This document shows positions 40,921-49,137 of a stretch of DNA of 64,000 bases, one piece after another. The position numbers and the translations under genes are program-made. Numbering within the stretch: the first letter of the stretch is position 1; each line of letters opens with the position of its first letter. The notes below the pieces were generated by a model, which saw only the letters and a program-made list of their open reading frames with translations, was not told the DNA's origin and did no database searches. Origin of the DNA: Anaerolineaceae bacterium UBA1363 (lineage in GTDB: Bacteria; Chloroflexota; Anaerolineae; Anaerolineales; Anaerolineaceae); assembly GCA_002306055.1 (NCBI GenBank), contig DBRR01000021.1, forward strand, positions 1-64,000, read 5' to 3'.

Positions 40921-41873
40921 TGCCGCCCGCCCTGACCCTGTTCACCGCTCCCAAGCCGTTCACCAACCCGCACATTGCCCTGATCCAGCGCAACGCGTTC
41001 CGAAGCTGGCAGGCACTCGGAGAGTCGGTTGAAATTGTCCTGATCGGTTCCGACGAAGGCATCGCGGAAACCGCTGCCGAGTTCGGCTTCCGGCATCTGC
41101 CGGATGTACCCGTCAATCAGCTTGGCACGCCCCTCATCAGCGGCATCTTCAAGCTCGCTCGCGAGGTCAATCAAAGCCCGCTGCTGGCTTATGTCAACGC
41201 CGATATTATCCTTTTCCCTAATTTTTTGGAAGTTGCTCAACAAGTTGCGGAAAAATTGCCAAAGTTTCTGCTGGTTGGACAGCGCTGGGATCTGGAAGTC
41301 ACTGAATGTTTGAACTTCGAGGGTGATTGGGCTGAACCTCTGCGCCGGCGTACCTGGCGGGATGGAAAACTGCATATGCGTGCTGGGAGCGATTATTTCG
41401 TCTTCCCACGCGCGTGTTTTCAGGACATTCCGGATTTCACGGTCGGACGCGCGGGTTGGGACAACTGGATGATCTTCAAAGCCAGGCAGGAAAACTGGCC
41501 GGTCGTGGACTGCACCTCCGACCTCGACATTATCCACCAAAATCACGACTACAGCCACCTGCCAAACGGACAGCCGCACTACCGACTTCCGGAAACAGGC
41601 GAGAACATCCGCCTGGCAGGCGGGCGACGTGCAATCTTTGACCTCAACGATGCTTCGCATCGCCTGGTCCGCGGCAAAATCGAAGCCATGCCGCGCGACT
41701 GGAAGGGCAAACTGCGCGAGTTCCAGAACCGCCCGATGCTCAAAAACAACAATTTCGCGCTCACCCAACTGCTATTCACCCTGTTTCAGCCGAAGCGGGC
41801 TTGGGCTGAGTTTTTGAAAAACCAGGAAATGCAAAAAATCATGCAGTCATCCCGGAATTCGGCATCGAAGTAG
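40920..41873 (+). CDS. GT-A-like putative glycosyltransferase
   Basis: A 317-residue soluble protein. Recognisable pieces are LTLFTAPKPFTNPHIALIQR at the N-terminus, EIVLIGSDEGIAE, a DXD-like LAYVNADIILFPNF and VGRAGWDNWMIFKAR near a likely catalytic region. These suggest a nucleotide-diphospho-sugar transferase fold, but I cannot assign a CAZy family. It overlaps the preceding gene by one base (TAATG). Confidence 0.65.
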   Translation: MPPALTLFTAPKPFTNPHIALIQRNAFRSWQALGESVEIVLIGSDEGIAETAAEFGFRHLPDVPVNQLGTPLISGIFKLAREVNQSPLLAYVNADIILFPNFLEVAQQVAEKLPKFLLVGQRWDLEVTECLNFEGDWAEPLRRRTWRDGKLHMRAGSDYFVFPRACFQDIPDFTVGRAGWDNWMIFKARQENWPVVDCTSDLDIIHQNHDYSHLPNGQPHYRLPETGENIRLAGGRRAIFDLNDASHRLVRGKIEAMPRDWKGKLREFQNRPMLKNNNFALTQLLFTLFQPKRAWAEFLKNQEMQKIMQSSRNSASK

Positions 41874-41884
41874 AGGAGTTGGCT

Positions 41885-42850
41885 ATGCGAGTTGGGCAAA
41901 ATCCTGCAAAAGCAGTCAAAGAAGTGGCAAAACCGAAGCGGATCACGGTTGCTGTGCTGAACTACATCCCATTCATGAGCGGGTTTTTCGCGGAAACCTT
42001 CGATGTGCTCAAGCTTTGCCTTGGCAGTATCTGGGAAAACACCGATTTGCCCTATGACCTCTTGGTATTCGATAATGCCTCCTGCCCGGAGGTGCGCCAA
42101 TACCTCGCCGAGAAGCAGCAGGAAGGCAAGATCCAGTTCCTGATCCTCTCAGACACCAACCTGGGCAAGGGCGGCGCCTGGAATATCATGCTGGCTGCCG
42201 CTCCGGGTGAAGTGATTGCCTACACAGATAATGACTGCTACTTTTTCCCCGGTTGGCTCTCCAACTCGCTGAAGTTGCTTGAAACCTACCCCAACGTGGG
42301 CATGGTCACCTCACGCCCGATTGCCAATGATAACGCGTACAACTCCAGTACGGTTGCCTGGGCGAAGAATGAACCCGAAGCTGAAATTCAATTTGGCAAG
42401 TTCCTGAAATGGGAAGACTTCCATTCCTTTGTCTCCAGCCTCGGTGTAACCGAAGAAGAGGCCAGGCAACGTTATGCCGTGCTTGAGGATGCCACCCTCA
42501 CGTACAAGGGCGTGCCAGCCTACCTGGGAGCCATCCATTATCAGTTCCTGGCATACAAACGCGTTTTGCAGCGGTTCCTGCCATTCGAAATGGACCGTCC
42601 CATGGGGCAGGTGCAGCGCCTGGACGGCAAAATCAATGATGCCGGCTATCTACGGTTGATGACTGCCACCCCCTTTATGCAGAACATGAGCAACCAGGTT
42701 CCCGATTGGCTCAAGCAAGAGACTCCAAAAGCTGCCATTAAAGTACCGGAAAAGAAAAACAGCTTCCGGTTAAAGAACCTTCGCGTCATCAGGTGGCCAT
42801 TGATGCGTCTTTATGATTGGATCTTCAAAATCTACTGGAGAGAAGAGTAG
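41885..42850 (+). CDS. Family 2 glycosyltransferase
   Basis: A 321-residue GT-A enzyme: TVAVLNYIPFMSGFFAETFD, LLVFDNASCPEVRQYL, LGKGGAWNIMLAAAPGEVIA, and the DXD region AYTDNDCYFFPGW. A longer C-terminal half carries MGQVQRLDGKINDAG. ATG 41885 is chosen over TTG 41879 because GAGGAG lies six bases before it. Substrate unknown; part of the glycan operon. Confidence 0.8.
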   Translation: MRVGQNPAKAVKEVAKPKRITVAVLNYIPFMSGFFAETFDVLKLCLGSIWENTDLPYDLLVFDNASCPEVRQYLAEKQQEGKIQFLILSDTNLGKGGAWNIMLAAAPGEVIAYTDNDCYFFPGWLSNSLKLLETYPNVGMVTSRPIANDNAYNSSTVAWAKNEPEAEIQFGKFLKWEDFHSFVSSLGVTEEEARQRYAVLEDATLTYKGVPAYLGAIHYQFLAYKRVLQRFLPFEMDRPMGQVQRLDGKINDAGYLRLMTATPFMQNMSNQVPDWLKQETPKAAIKVPEKKNSFRLKNLRVIRWPLMRLYDWIFKIYWREE

Positions 42851-42876
42851 CTTCTCACCAGTTACTGGAGAAACAG

Positions 42877-43869
42877 ATGAAATTTTTAATTGCAGGCTTG
42901 GGTTCCATCGGCAGGCGTCACTTGCGCAACTTACGTGCGCTTGGGCAGGAAGACATCATCCTCTACCGCACCCATCAAGCCACCCTGCCGGACGCAGAGC
43001 TTGGCGATTTGCCAACGTTTACGGAGCTAAGCCTCGCGCTCGCTGAAAAACCCGATGGCGTCATCGTTGCCAACCCTACCGCGCTGCACCTGGAGGTGGC
43101 AACTTCTGCCGCTAAGGCTGGCGCGGCACTACTGATTGAAAAGCCGATATCAGATGGTCTCGCCGGGCTTGGCGAATTGCGATCTGCGCTTGCACAAAGC
43201 GGCAAGCCAGCTATGGTGGGGTTTCATTTCCGCTTTCACCCGGTGTTGAACCAATTGAAGACCCTGATCGAAAGCAGTCAGCTTGGCAAGCCGCTCTCCG
43301 CGCGCGTCAATTGGGGCGAATACCTGCCTGGCTGGCACCCCTGGGAGGACTACCGCCGCTCTTACGCGGCTCGCGCCGATCTTGGCGGGAGTGTGGTGAA
43401 CACACTTTCTCACCCTTTGGACTATCTGCGCTGGCTGCTTGGAGAGGTGGAAAGCGTTAGTGCCTGGACTGGGAAGCTGAGCGAGCTTGAGATGGATGTG
43501 GAAGATCACGCCGACATCCTGCTTCGCTTTGCTGCCGGGGAGGTAGCCAGCGTGCATCTGGATTATTATCAGCGCCCTCCTTCCCATACACTCGAGATCA
43601 CCTGCGAGGATGGACGGATTTGCTGGGATAATGCCACTGGTGAAGCCCAGGTCTTTCACGCGCAGAGCGGCGCAGCCAACCTGCTGGTGCCGCCGGAAGG
43701 ATTTGAGCGCAATCAGATGTTCCTTGACGAAATGGTGACCTTTGTGCGCCTTTGCCAGGGTGAAACACTGCCGCACTGCACGCTCTCGGATGGCATCCGG
43801 GCTCAGGAGCTTGTGCTCGCGATCAAGCAGTCTGCAGCTCAAGAAGGCTGCATGGTCAGGCTTGCCTGA
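42877..43869 (+). CDS. Gfo/Idh/MocA-family oxidoreductase
   Basis: A 330-residue NAD(P)-dependent enzyme. FLIAGLGSIGRRHLRNLRAL is the nucleotide loop; GVIVANPTALHLEVATSAAK, LLIEKPISDGLAGL (the EKP catalytic-site Lys motif) and GFHFRFHPVLNQLKTL follow. The C-terminal sheet domain has LGGSVVNTLSHPLDYLRWLL. It stands two genes before a NeuA-HAD fusion and is followed by an SDR, an order reminiscent of the ptmF-ptmA genes of legionaminic-acid clusters. The precise reaction is inferred only. Confidence 0.82.
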   Translation: MKFLIAGLGSIGRRHLRNLRALGQEDIILYRTHQATLPDAELGDLPTFTELSLALAEKPDGVIVANPTALHLEVATSAAKAGAALLIEKPISDGLAGLGELRSALAQSGKPAMVGFHFRFHPVLNQLKTLIESSQLGKPLSARVNWGEYLPGWHPWEDYRRSYAARADLGGSVVNTLSHPLDYLRWLLGEVESVSAWTGKLSELEMDVEDHADILLRFAAGEVASVHLDYYQRPPSHTLEITCEDGRICWDNATGEAQVFHAQSGAANLLVPPEGFERNQMFLDEMVTFVRLCQGETLPHCTLSDGIRAQELVLAIKQSAAQEGCMVRLA

Positions 43870-43904
43870 TGGTAGAATTCAGACGACATTAACACGAGGC
43901 AACC

Positions 43905-44732
43905 ATGAGTAGCAATATCCTTGAAAAATTCGACCTCCACGGCAGAACAGCCGTCGTCACCGGCGGTGCTGGTCTTTTGGGGCGGCAATTTTCGCTGGCT
44001 CTTGCCCAGGCAGGCGCAAATGTTCTGGTGGCAGATTTGGCACAAACCGCTGCTGAAGCCCATGCCCTCACCCTGCGCGAGCAAGGCTTGCGGGCTGAAG
44101 GCGTTGCTGTGGATGTCACCGATCCCAGTTCCACCCAGGCAATGGCACAGACCGCCCAGGAGATCTTTGGCGGGCTGGACATTTTGGTCAACAGCGCCGC
44201 GCTTGACCCCAAGTTTGACCCTGCCAATGTCAGCGCGCAAGGCGCCAATGCTTTTGAAAGCTATTCGCTCGACTCCTGGCGCCAGGCACTGGATGTCAAC
44301 CTGACAGGCATGTTCCTCGCTTCGCAGGCTGCTGTTCAGCCCATGCTCGCAGCAGGCAAAGGCGTGATCATTAACATTTGCTCCACCTACGGATTGGTGG
44401 GTCCGGATCAGCGGCTCTACGAACGTCCGGATGGCAGCCGTTCTTTCAAACCAGTCTACTACTCCGTGACCAAAGCCGGTGTGCTTGGCTTTACGCGCTA
44501 CCTGGCAGCTTATTATGCCGGCAAGAACATCCGTGTCAATGCCCTAACCCCTGGTGGGGTTTATAACGGGCATGATGAAGTCTTCACGGCGCAATACTCC
44601 GCCCGCGCTATTCTGGGGCGCATGGCAAACCTCGACGAAATGAGTGCCGCCATGCTCTTCCTGTGCTCGGATGCCAGCAGCTATATGACTGGCAGCAACC
44701 TGGTGGTCGATGGAGGTTGGACGGCATGGTAG
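43905..44732 (+). CDS. Short-chain dehydrogenase/reductase
   Basis: A 275-residue classical SDR. TAVVTGGAGLLGRQFSLALA (TGxxxGxG-type loop), DILVNSAALDPKFD and the catalytic IINICSTYGLVGPDQ ... YYSVTKAGVLGFTRYLAAYY (Ser, Tyr, Lys) are visible. The C-terminal SYMTGSNLVVDGGWTAW is typical. Context between a Gfo/Idh enzyme and the NeuA-HAD fusion suggests a step in making the amino-sugar precursor or modifying the nonulosonic acid, as proposed for PtmA-like proteins. Confidence 0.85.
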   Translation: MSSNILEKFDLHGRTAVVTGGAGLLGRQFSLALAQAGANVLVADLAQTAAEAHALTLREQGLRAEGVAVDVTDPSSTQAMAQTAQEIFGGLDILVNSAALDPKFDPANVSAQGANAFESYSLDSWRQALDVNLTGMFLASQAAVQPMLAAGKGVIINICSTYGLVGPDQRLYERPDGSRSFKPVYYSVTKAGVLGFTRYLAAYYAGKNIRVNALTPGGVYNGHDEVFTAQYSARAILGRMANLDEMSAAMLFLCSDASSYMTGSNLVVDGGWTAW

Positions 44733-45961
44733 GCAAACCTGAAGTGCTGGCTTTGATCCCCGCAAGGGGCGGCTCAAAGGGCATTCCGCGCAAGAACATC
44801 CGCGATTTTGCTGGCGCACCTCTGATCGCTTACAGCATCGCTGCCGCGTTGCAGGCGCAGCATGTGACGCGCGTAATCGTTTCCACCGATGATGAAGAGA
44901 TTGCCGCTGTTGCCCGCCATTGGGGTGCCGAAACGCCTTTCTTGCGGCCTACAGAACTCGCCCAGGACGACATCACCGATCTGCCTGTGTTCCAACAGGC
45001 TCTCGCCTGGCTGGCTGAATACGAAGCATATCACCCGGAGTTCGTGGTGCAATTGAGACCAACCTCACCTGTACGACCTGTAGGTTTGATCGATGACGCA
45101 ATCGAACTGATGCTGACCAACCCCCAGGCGGATTGTGTGCGCGGCGTGGTGCCCAGCGGGCAAAACCCTTTCAAGATGTGGCAGATTGAGCCTGACTCGC
45201 ACCAGCTTAAACCCCTTTTGAGTCTGCCGAACGTGAAGGAGCCCTATAACGCTCCGCGTCAGGAACTGCCAAAGACTTACTGGCAAACAGGTCATATCGA
45301 CGTTATTCGCACCAGCACCATCCTTGAAAAAGGGTCCCTCACTGGCGATGTTATTCTGCCGATACTGATTGACCCTCGCTACACAGTAGACATCGACACC
45401 CCGTCGGATATGGCGCGCTATGCCGGGCTGATGCAGGATCCTGAGCTTAAGCCAATCGATCCGCTCAAAAGCAGGCGGCAGTTTCCGTCTCAGCCGAAGC
45501 TGCTGGTGATGGATTTTGATGGCGTCTTCACTGACGACACTGTCATCACAGACCAGGACGGGCGTGAAAGCGTGATCTGCAGCCGCTCCGATGGCTTTGG
45601 CCTGGATATGCTGCGCCAGCATGGCAAAGTGCATGCCCTAATCCTCTCGCGCGAAGAAAACCCGGTAGTCAGCGCCAGAGCACGCAAACTGAAACTTGAA
45701 GTCTACCAGGGCGTGCAAGACAAGGCTCAGGCTATCCAGCAGCTTATTAAAGAACGCAACCTGGCCCAGGCAGAGGTCATTTATATTGGTAATGACCTGA
45801 ACGATCTGCCTGTATTACCTTATGTGGGATACTTTGCTTGTCCCCAGGACGCACACTCCGAAGTAATCCGGCGGGCAGACTTGGTGCTGAGCAAACCCGG
45901 CGGTTGCGGTGCTATCCGTGAGTTGATTGAAATTATCCTTAGGAGCGAACATGAATCGTGA
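44726..45961 (+). CDS. CMP-nonulosonic acid cytidylyltransferase fused to a HAD phosphatase
   Basis: A 411-residue bifunctional protein. Residues about 1-235 are NeuA-like: LALIPARGGSKGIPRKNIRD binds CTP, and VVQLRPTSPVRPVGLIDDAI and TGHIDVIRTSTILE follow. Residues about 255-405 are a KdsC-like HAD phosphatase: LLVMDFDGVFTDDTVITDQD (nucleophile Asp and acid/base Asp), then VIYIGNDLNDLPVL and LSKPGGCGAIRELIE. The pair would dephosphorylate a 9-phosphate acid and activate the acid with CTP. Vertebrate CMP-sialate synthetases have the same two-domain order. It overlaps the SDR by seven bases and neuB-2 by eleven. Confidence 0.9.
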   Translation: MVGKPEVLALIPARGGSKGIPRKNIRDFAGAPLIAYSIAAALQAQHVTRVIVSTDDEEIAAVARHWGAETPFLRPTELAQDDITDLPVFQQALAWLAEYEAYHPEFVVQLRPTSPVRPVGLIDDAIELMLTNPQADCVRGVVPSGQNPFKMWQIEPDSHQLKPLLSLPNVKEPYNAPRQELPKTYWQTGHIDVIRTSTILEKGSLTGDVILPILIDPRYTVDIDTPSDMARYAGLMQDPELKPIDPLKSRRQFPSQPKLLVMDFDGVFTDDTVITDQDGRESVICSRSDGFGLDMLRQHGKVHALILSREENPVVSARARKLKLEVYQGVQDKAQAIQQLIKERNLAQAEVIYIGNDLNDLPVLPYVGYFACPQDAHSEVIRRADLVLSKPGGCGAIRELIEIILRSEHES

Positions 45962-46829
45962 AGTGAGTATTGGTAACCGCAAGATTGGTGACGGATATCC
46001 CGCTTATATAATTGGCGAAATCGGAATAAACCACAACGGCGACATTGATGTCGCAAAAAAATTGATGGAGGTTGCCAAAAATGCCGGCGCCGATGCGGTC
46101 AAATTCCAGAAACGGACACCCGAACTGTGTGTGCCGGAACATCAACGCAACCAAATGCGCGACACCCCCTGGGGCTATATCACGTACCTGGAATACCGCT
46201 ACAAAGTGGAGTTCGATGAGGAAGCTTACACGGAAATCGATCGATATGCCAAAGAAATTGGTATCGACTGGTTTGCCTCCTCGTGGGATATCCCTTCGCT
46301 GGAGTTCATCGAGCGATTCAATCCCCCTGCCCATAAAATTCCTTCCGCGCTTCTGACGGACCTGGAGTTGTTGCGGGCTTACCGCGCCACGGGCAAACCG
46401 CTGATCGTCTCGACTGGAATGTCCACGCTCGAGGAAATCAAGGCTGCACTCGAACTCATCGGTGAAGAAAACCTGATCCTCTGCCACACCACCAGCAGTT
46501 ATCCCTGCCCACCAGAGGAGCTTAACCTGCGTATGATCCAAACTCTGCGCGGCATGACCAGCATTTGCCCGATCGGATACTCCGGCCACGAAGTAGGTTT
46601 GGTGCCCTCAGCAGTAGCTGTGGCGATGGGCGCCTGCCTGGTGGAGCGCCACATCACGCTTGACCGCGCCATGTGGGGCTCCGACCAGAGCGCCTCGGTG
46701 GAACCGCAAGGCCTTGCCAGCCTGGTGAAGTACATCCGCGTCACGGAGCGTTCGCTGGGTGATGGCGTCAAACGCGTTTATGACAGCGAGTTGTCTTCGT
46801 TGAGCAAATTAAGGCGGTTTAGCCAGTAA
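45951..46829 (+). CDS. NeuB-type nonulosonic acid synthase lacking the SAF domain
   Basis: A 292-residue PEP-condensing enzyme. YIIGEIGINHNGDIDVAKKL, AGADAVKFQKRTPELCVPE, FASSWDIPSLEFIERFNPPA, STGMSTLEEIKAAL and LCHTTSSYPCPPEELNL are present. GYSGHEVGLVPSAVAVAMGA and VERHITLDRAMWGSDQSASV supply conserved active-site residues. The protein stops at SLSKLRRFSQ, where full-length NeuB proteins go on to the SAF lid, so this is a short form. Its partner is the cytidylyltransferase-HAD fusion encoded just before it. Start ATG 45951 follows AGGAGCG. Confidence 0.88.
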   Translation: MNREVSIGNRKIGDGYPAYIIGEIGINHNGDIDVAKKLMEVAKNAGADAVKFQKRTPELCVPEHQRNQMRDTPWGYITYLEYRYKVEFDEEAYTEIDRYAKEIGIDWFASSWDIPSLEFIERFNPPAHKIPSALLTDLELLRAYRATGKPLIVSTGMSTLEEIKAALELIGEENLILCHTTSSYPCPPEELNLRMIQTLRGMTSICPIGYSGHEVGLVPSAVAVAMGACLVERHITLDRAMWGSDQSASVEPQGLASLVKYIRVTERSLGDGVKRVYDSELSSLSKLRRFSQ

Positions 46830-46830
46830 G

Positions 46831-48453
46831 ATGAAAACCCCTGAGTTTATTGACCGCGTGCGCAGGAGAGTAAAGGTTGAGGCGGCACATCGTGCCAACG
46901 ATCGTCGTTTTGTTGCCTTATCAAGCCAGGTGGCTGCCAACTCACCTGAAAGGTCCGCAGCACCAGTGATCTTTTTTGATGCCTCTACGCGTTTGACCGG
47001 CACCAGTCTGAATGCGGCTTTTGCGGCTTTGAGCGCTTGGTCGCTTGAGCTCAAAGGCGTGCGTGTGATCCATTTTGTCTGCCAGCAAGGCCTGGCACCC
47101 TGCGTTTTCGGCACGAAACGCAATTCCATGCACCAAAATCCGCCGTGCAAAGGATGCATACGGCAATCCGAAGCACTTTTCGGTCAGTCAGAGAAGACCT
47201 ATTTCGGGTTTGACGCAGAGGCAATGCCAGAAGGTTTACTGGAACCTCTTGGGCTCGATCAGCTAAGCCGTTTCACCTATGCTGATCTGCCTCTTGGTGA
47301 GCTGGCTTTGCCCTCGATGCGCTGGATCCTACGCAGACATCACTTGAATGACGACGAACTGACTCGATCCCTGTTCAAACAGTACATCCGCTCGGCTTAC
47401 TCGTTGGCACTGCAGTTTGAAGCGCTGGTCATTGAGACCCAACCACAGACCGTGGTGGTCTTTAATGGCATGCAGTACCCCGAAGCGACTGCCCGATGGG
47501 TGGCGCGCAAGCACGGCATCCGCGTCATCAGCCACGAAGTTGGGCTGCGTCCTTTCAGCGCGTATTTCACCGAAGGGGATGCCACCGCTTATGATCTCGA
47601 TATTCCCGCGGATTTCCAATTGAATGACGCTCAGAACCAGAGGTTGGATGATTATCTGAGCAAGCGCTTCAAAGGCGATTTTCACATGGCAGGGGTCAAG
47701 TTCTGGCCGGAAATGAGCGAGCTCAGCCCGGAATTCCTGCAAAAAGCAGCCGGATTCAAACAAATAGTACCGGTCTTCACCAATGTCATTTTCGATACCA
47801 GCCAACCGCACGCCAACGTGCTGTTTGAAGACATGTTCACCTGGCTCGATTCCCTGCTGAACACCGTCATTGCACACCCTGATACCTTATTTGTCATCCG
47901 TGCCCACCCCGACGAGGCTCGCATTGGCAAAGCCAGCGAAGAATCGGTGGCCGAGTGGGCGGAAGCACGCGGTGTAAGCAATATCCCCAACCTGCACTTT
48001 ATCCCGCCCCAGGAGTACGTTAATTCCTACGACCTGATCCGCATGGCGAAGTTCGTGCTGATCTACAACTCCACGATCGGATTGGAAGCCTCCATTCTCG
48101 GCGCAGCAGTGCTTTCCGCTGGCAAGGCGCGTTTCACCGCCTCCGAGGTGGCATGGTTACCGGAAACTAAAGCCGCCTACCAGGCCAAACTCGACTTCCT
48201 GTTAGAAACAGAGACAGTAGAGGTGCCGGCGCACTTCAAGCACAATGCCCGCCGCTTTCTCTACTGGCAACTTTACCGCTCCTCGCTCAGCTTCGAAGAC
48301 TTTTTGAAACCAGATGGCGTCTGGCCCGGATATGTGACCCTTAAAGACTTCCCATGGCAGGCACTGATGCCCGAAAACTCAGCCACGCTGCAGACCATCC
48401 ATGATGGCATCCTGCGCGGCGGGGATTTTATGCTCAAGGAGGACCCCCAATGA
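46831..48453 (+). CDS. Capsule-type GT-B glycosyltransferase-like protein
   Basis: A 540-residue soluble protein with the layout of the product of 31900-33549. The N-terminal part has APVIFFDASTRLTGTSLNAA and a Cys-rich patch (CQQGLAPCVFGTKRN, NPPCKGCIRQSE). The C-terminal part has VIRAHPDEARIGKASEESVA, NLHFIPPQEYVNSYDLIRMA and LIYNSTIGLEASILGAAVLS, the capsule polysaccharide synthase-like block. Four Cys in the N-terminal patch might bind metal. The substrate is unknown; position between neuB-2 and a cytidylyltransferase suggests transfer of a CMP-activated sugar. Confidence 0.68.
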   Translation: MKTPEFIDRVRRRVKVEAAHRANDRRFVALSSQVAANSPERSAAPVIFFDASTRLTGTSLNAAFAALSAWSLELKGVRVIHFVCQQGLAPCVFGTKRNSMHQNPPCKGCIRQSEALFGQSEKTYFGFDAEAMPEGLLEPLGLDQLSRFTYADLPLGELALPSMRWILRRHHLNDDELTRSLFKQYIRSAYSLALQFEALVIETQPQTVVVFNGMQYPEATARWVARKHGIRVISHEVGLRPFSAYFTEGDATAYDLDIPADFQLNDAQNQRLDDYLSKRFKGDFHMAGVKFWPEMSELSPEFLQKAAGFKQIVPVFTNVIFDTSQPHANVLFEDMFTWLDSLLNTVIAHPDTLFVIRAHPDEARIGKASEESVAEWAEARGVSNIPNLHFIPPQEYVNSYDLIRMAKFVLIYNSTIGLEASILGAAVLSAGKARFTASEVAWLPETKAAYQAKLDFLLETETVEVPAHFKHNARRFLYWQLYRSSLSFEDFLKPDGVWPGYVTLKDFPWQALMPENSATLQTIHDGILRGGDFMLKEDPQ

Positions 48454-49127
48454 AACTCAAGAAGATCGTTGCCCTGGTGCCCATGCGCCACGACTCCAAA
48501 CGCGTGCCCGGAAAGAATTACCGCCCGATGTGCGGCAAGCCGCTGTACGCGCACATCATCGAGACCCTCATGAGCGTTGAAACGATCAGCCAGGTGGTTG
48601 TGGATACCGATTCGCCGCCAGTTATCGAAGGGCTCGCGCGAGACTACCCGCAGGTGAAGGTGTTGCTGCGCCCGGAGGAATTGCGCGCCGACACCACCCC
48701 TACCAACGAAATCCTGGTCTATGATACTGCCCAGGTTCCCGCGGATCTCTACCTGCAGACGCACTGTACCAATCCGCTGCTCAAGGCGGAAACAATCCGG
48801 CGCGCCATCACCCAACTGCGCAATTCTTACCCAGAATATGATTCCCTTTTTGGCGTCACCCGGCTGCAGACCCGCCTTTGGGATGAACTTGGGCGTGCGG
48901 TAAACCACAACCCTGCTGTCTTGCTACGCACGCAGGATCTTCCTCCAATCTACGAAGAAAACTCCTGCATCTACCTTTTCACCCGTGAAACCCTGCTCAC
49001 AAGACGCAACCGGCTGGGTGAGAGACCGATGATGTTCGAGATTGATGCCCTCGAAGCCACCGACATCGACGTGGAGCTGGATTTTGTCATCGCTGAGACG
49101 CTGATGGCTCACCAAAACAAACAATGA
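48450..49127 (+). CDS. Acylneuraminate cytidylyltransferase family protein
   Basis: A 225-residue CTP-dependent enzyme: IVALVPMRHDSKRVPGKNYR at the N-terminus (CTP loop), LYLQTHCTNPLLKAETIRRA, then ENSCIYLFTRETLL and EIDALEATDIDVELDFVIAE near the end. Close in plan to NeuA/PseF/LegF without any extra domain. It overlaps the preceding gene by four bases and has AAGGAGG upstream. It is the third cytidylyltransferase-type gene of the cluster. Confidence 0.87.
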   Translation: MKLKKIVALVPMRHDSKRVPGKNYRPMCGKPLYAHIIETLMSVETISQVVVDTDSPPVIEGLARDYPQVKVLLRPEELRADTTPTNEILVYDTAQVPADLYLQTHCTNPLLKAETIRRAITQLRNSYPEYDSLFGVTRLQTRLWDELGRAVNHNPAVLLRTQDLPPIYEENSCIYLFTRETLLTRRNRLGERPMMFEIDALEATDIDVELDFVIAETLMAHQNKQ

Positions 49128-49137
49128 GGTCGTTCGA

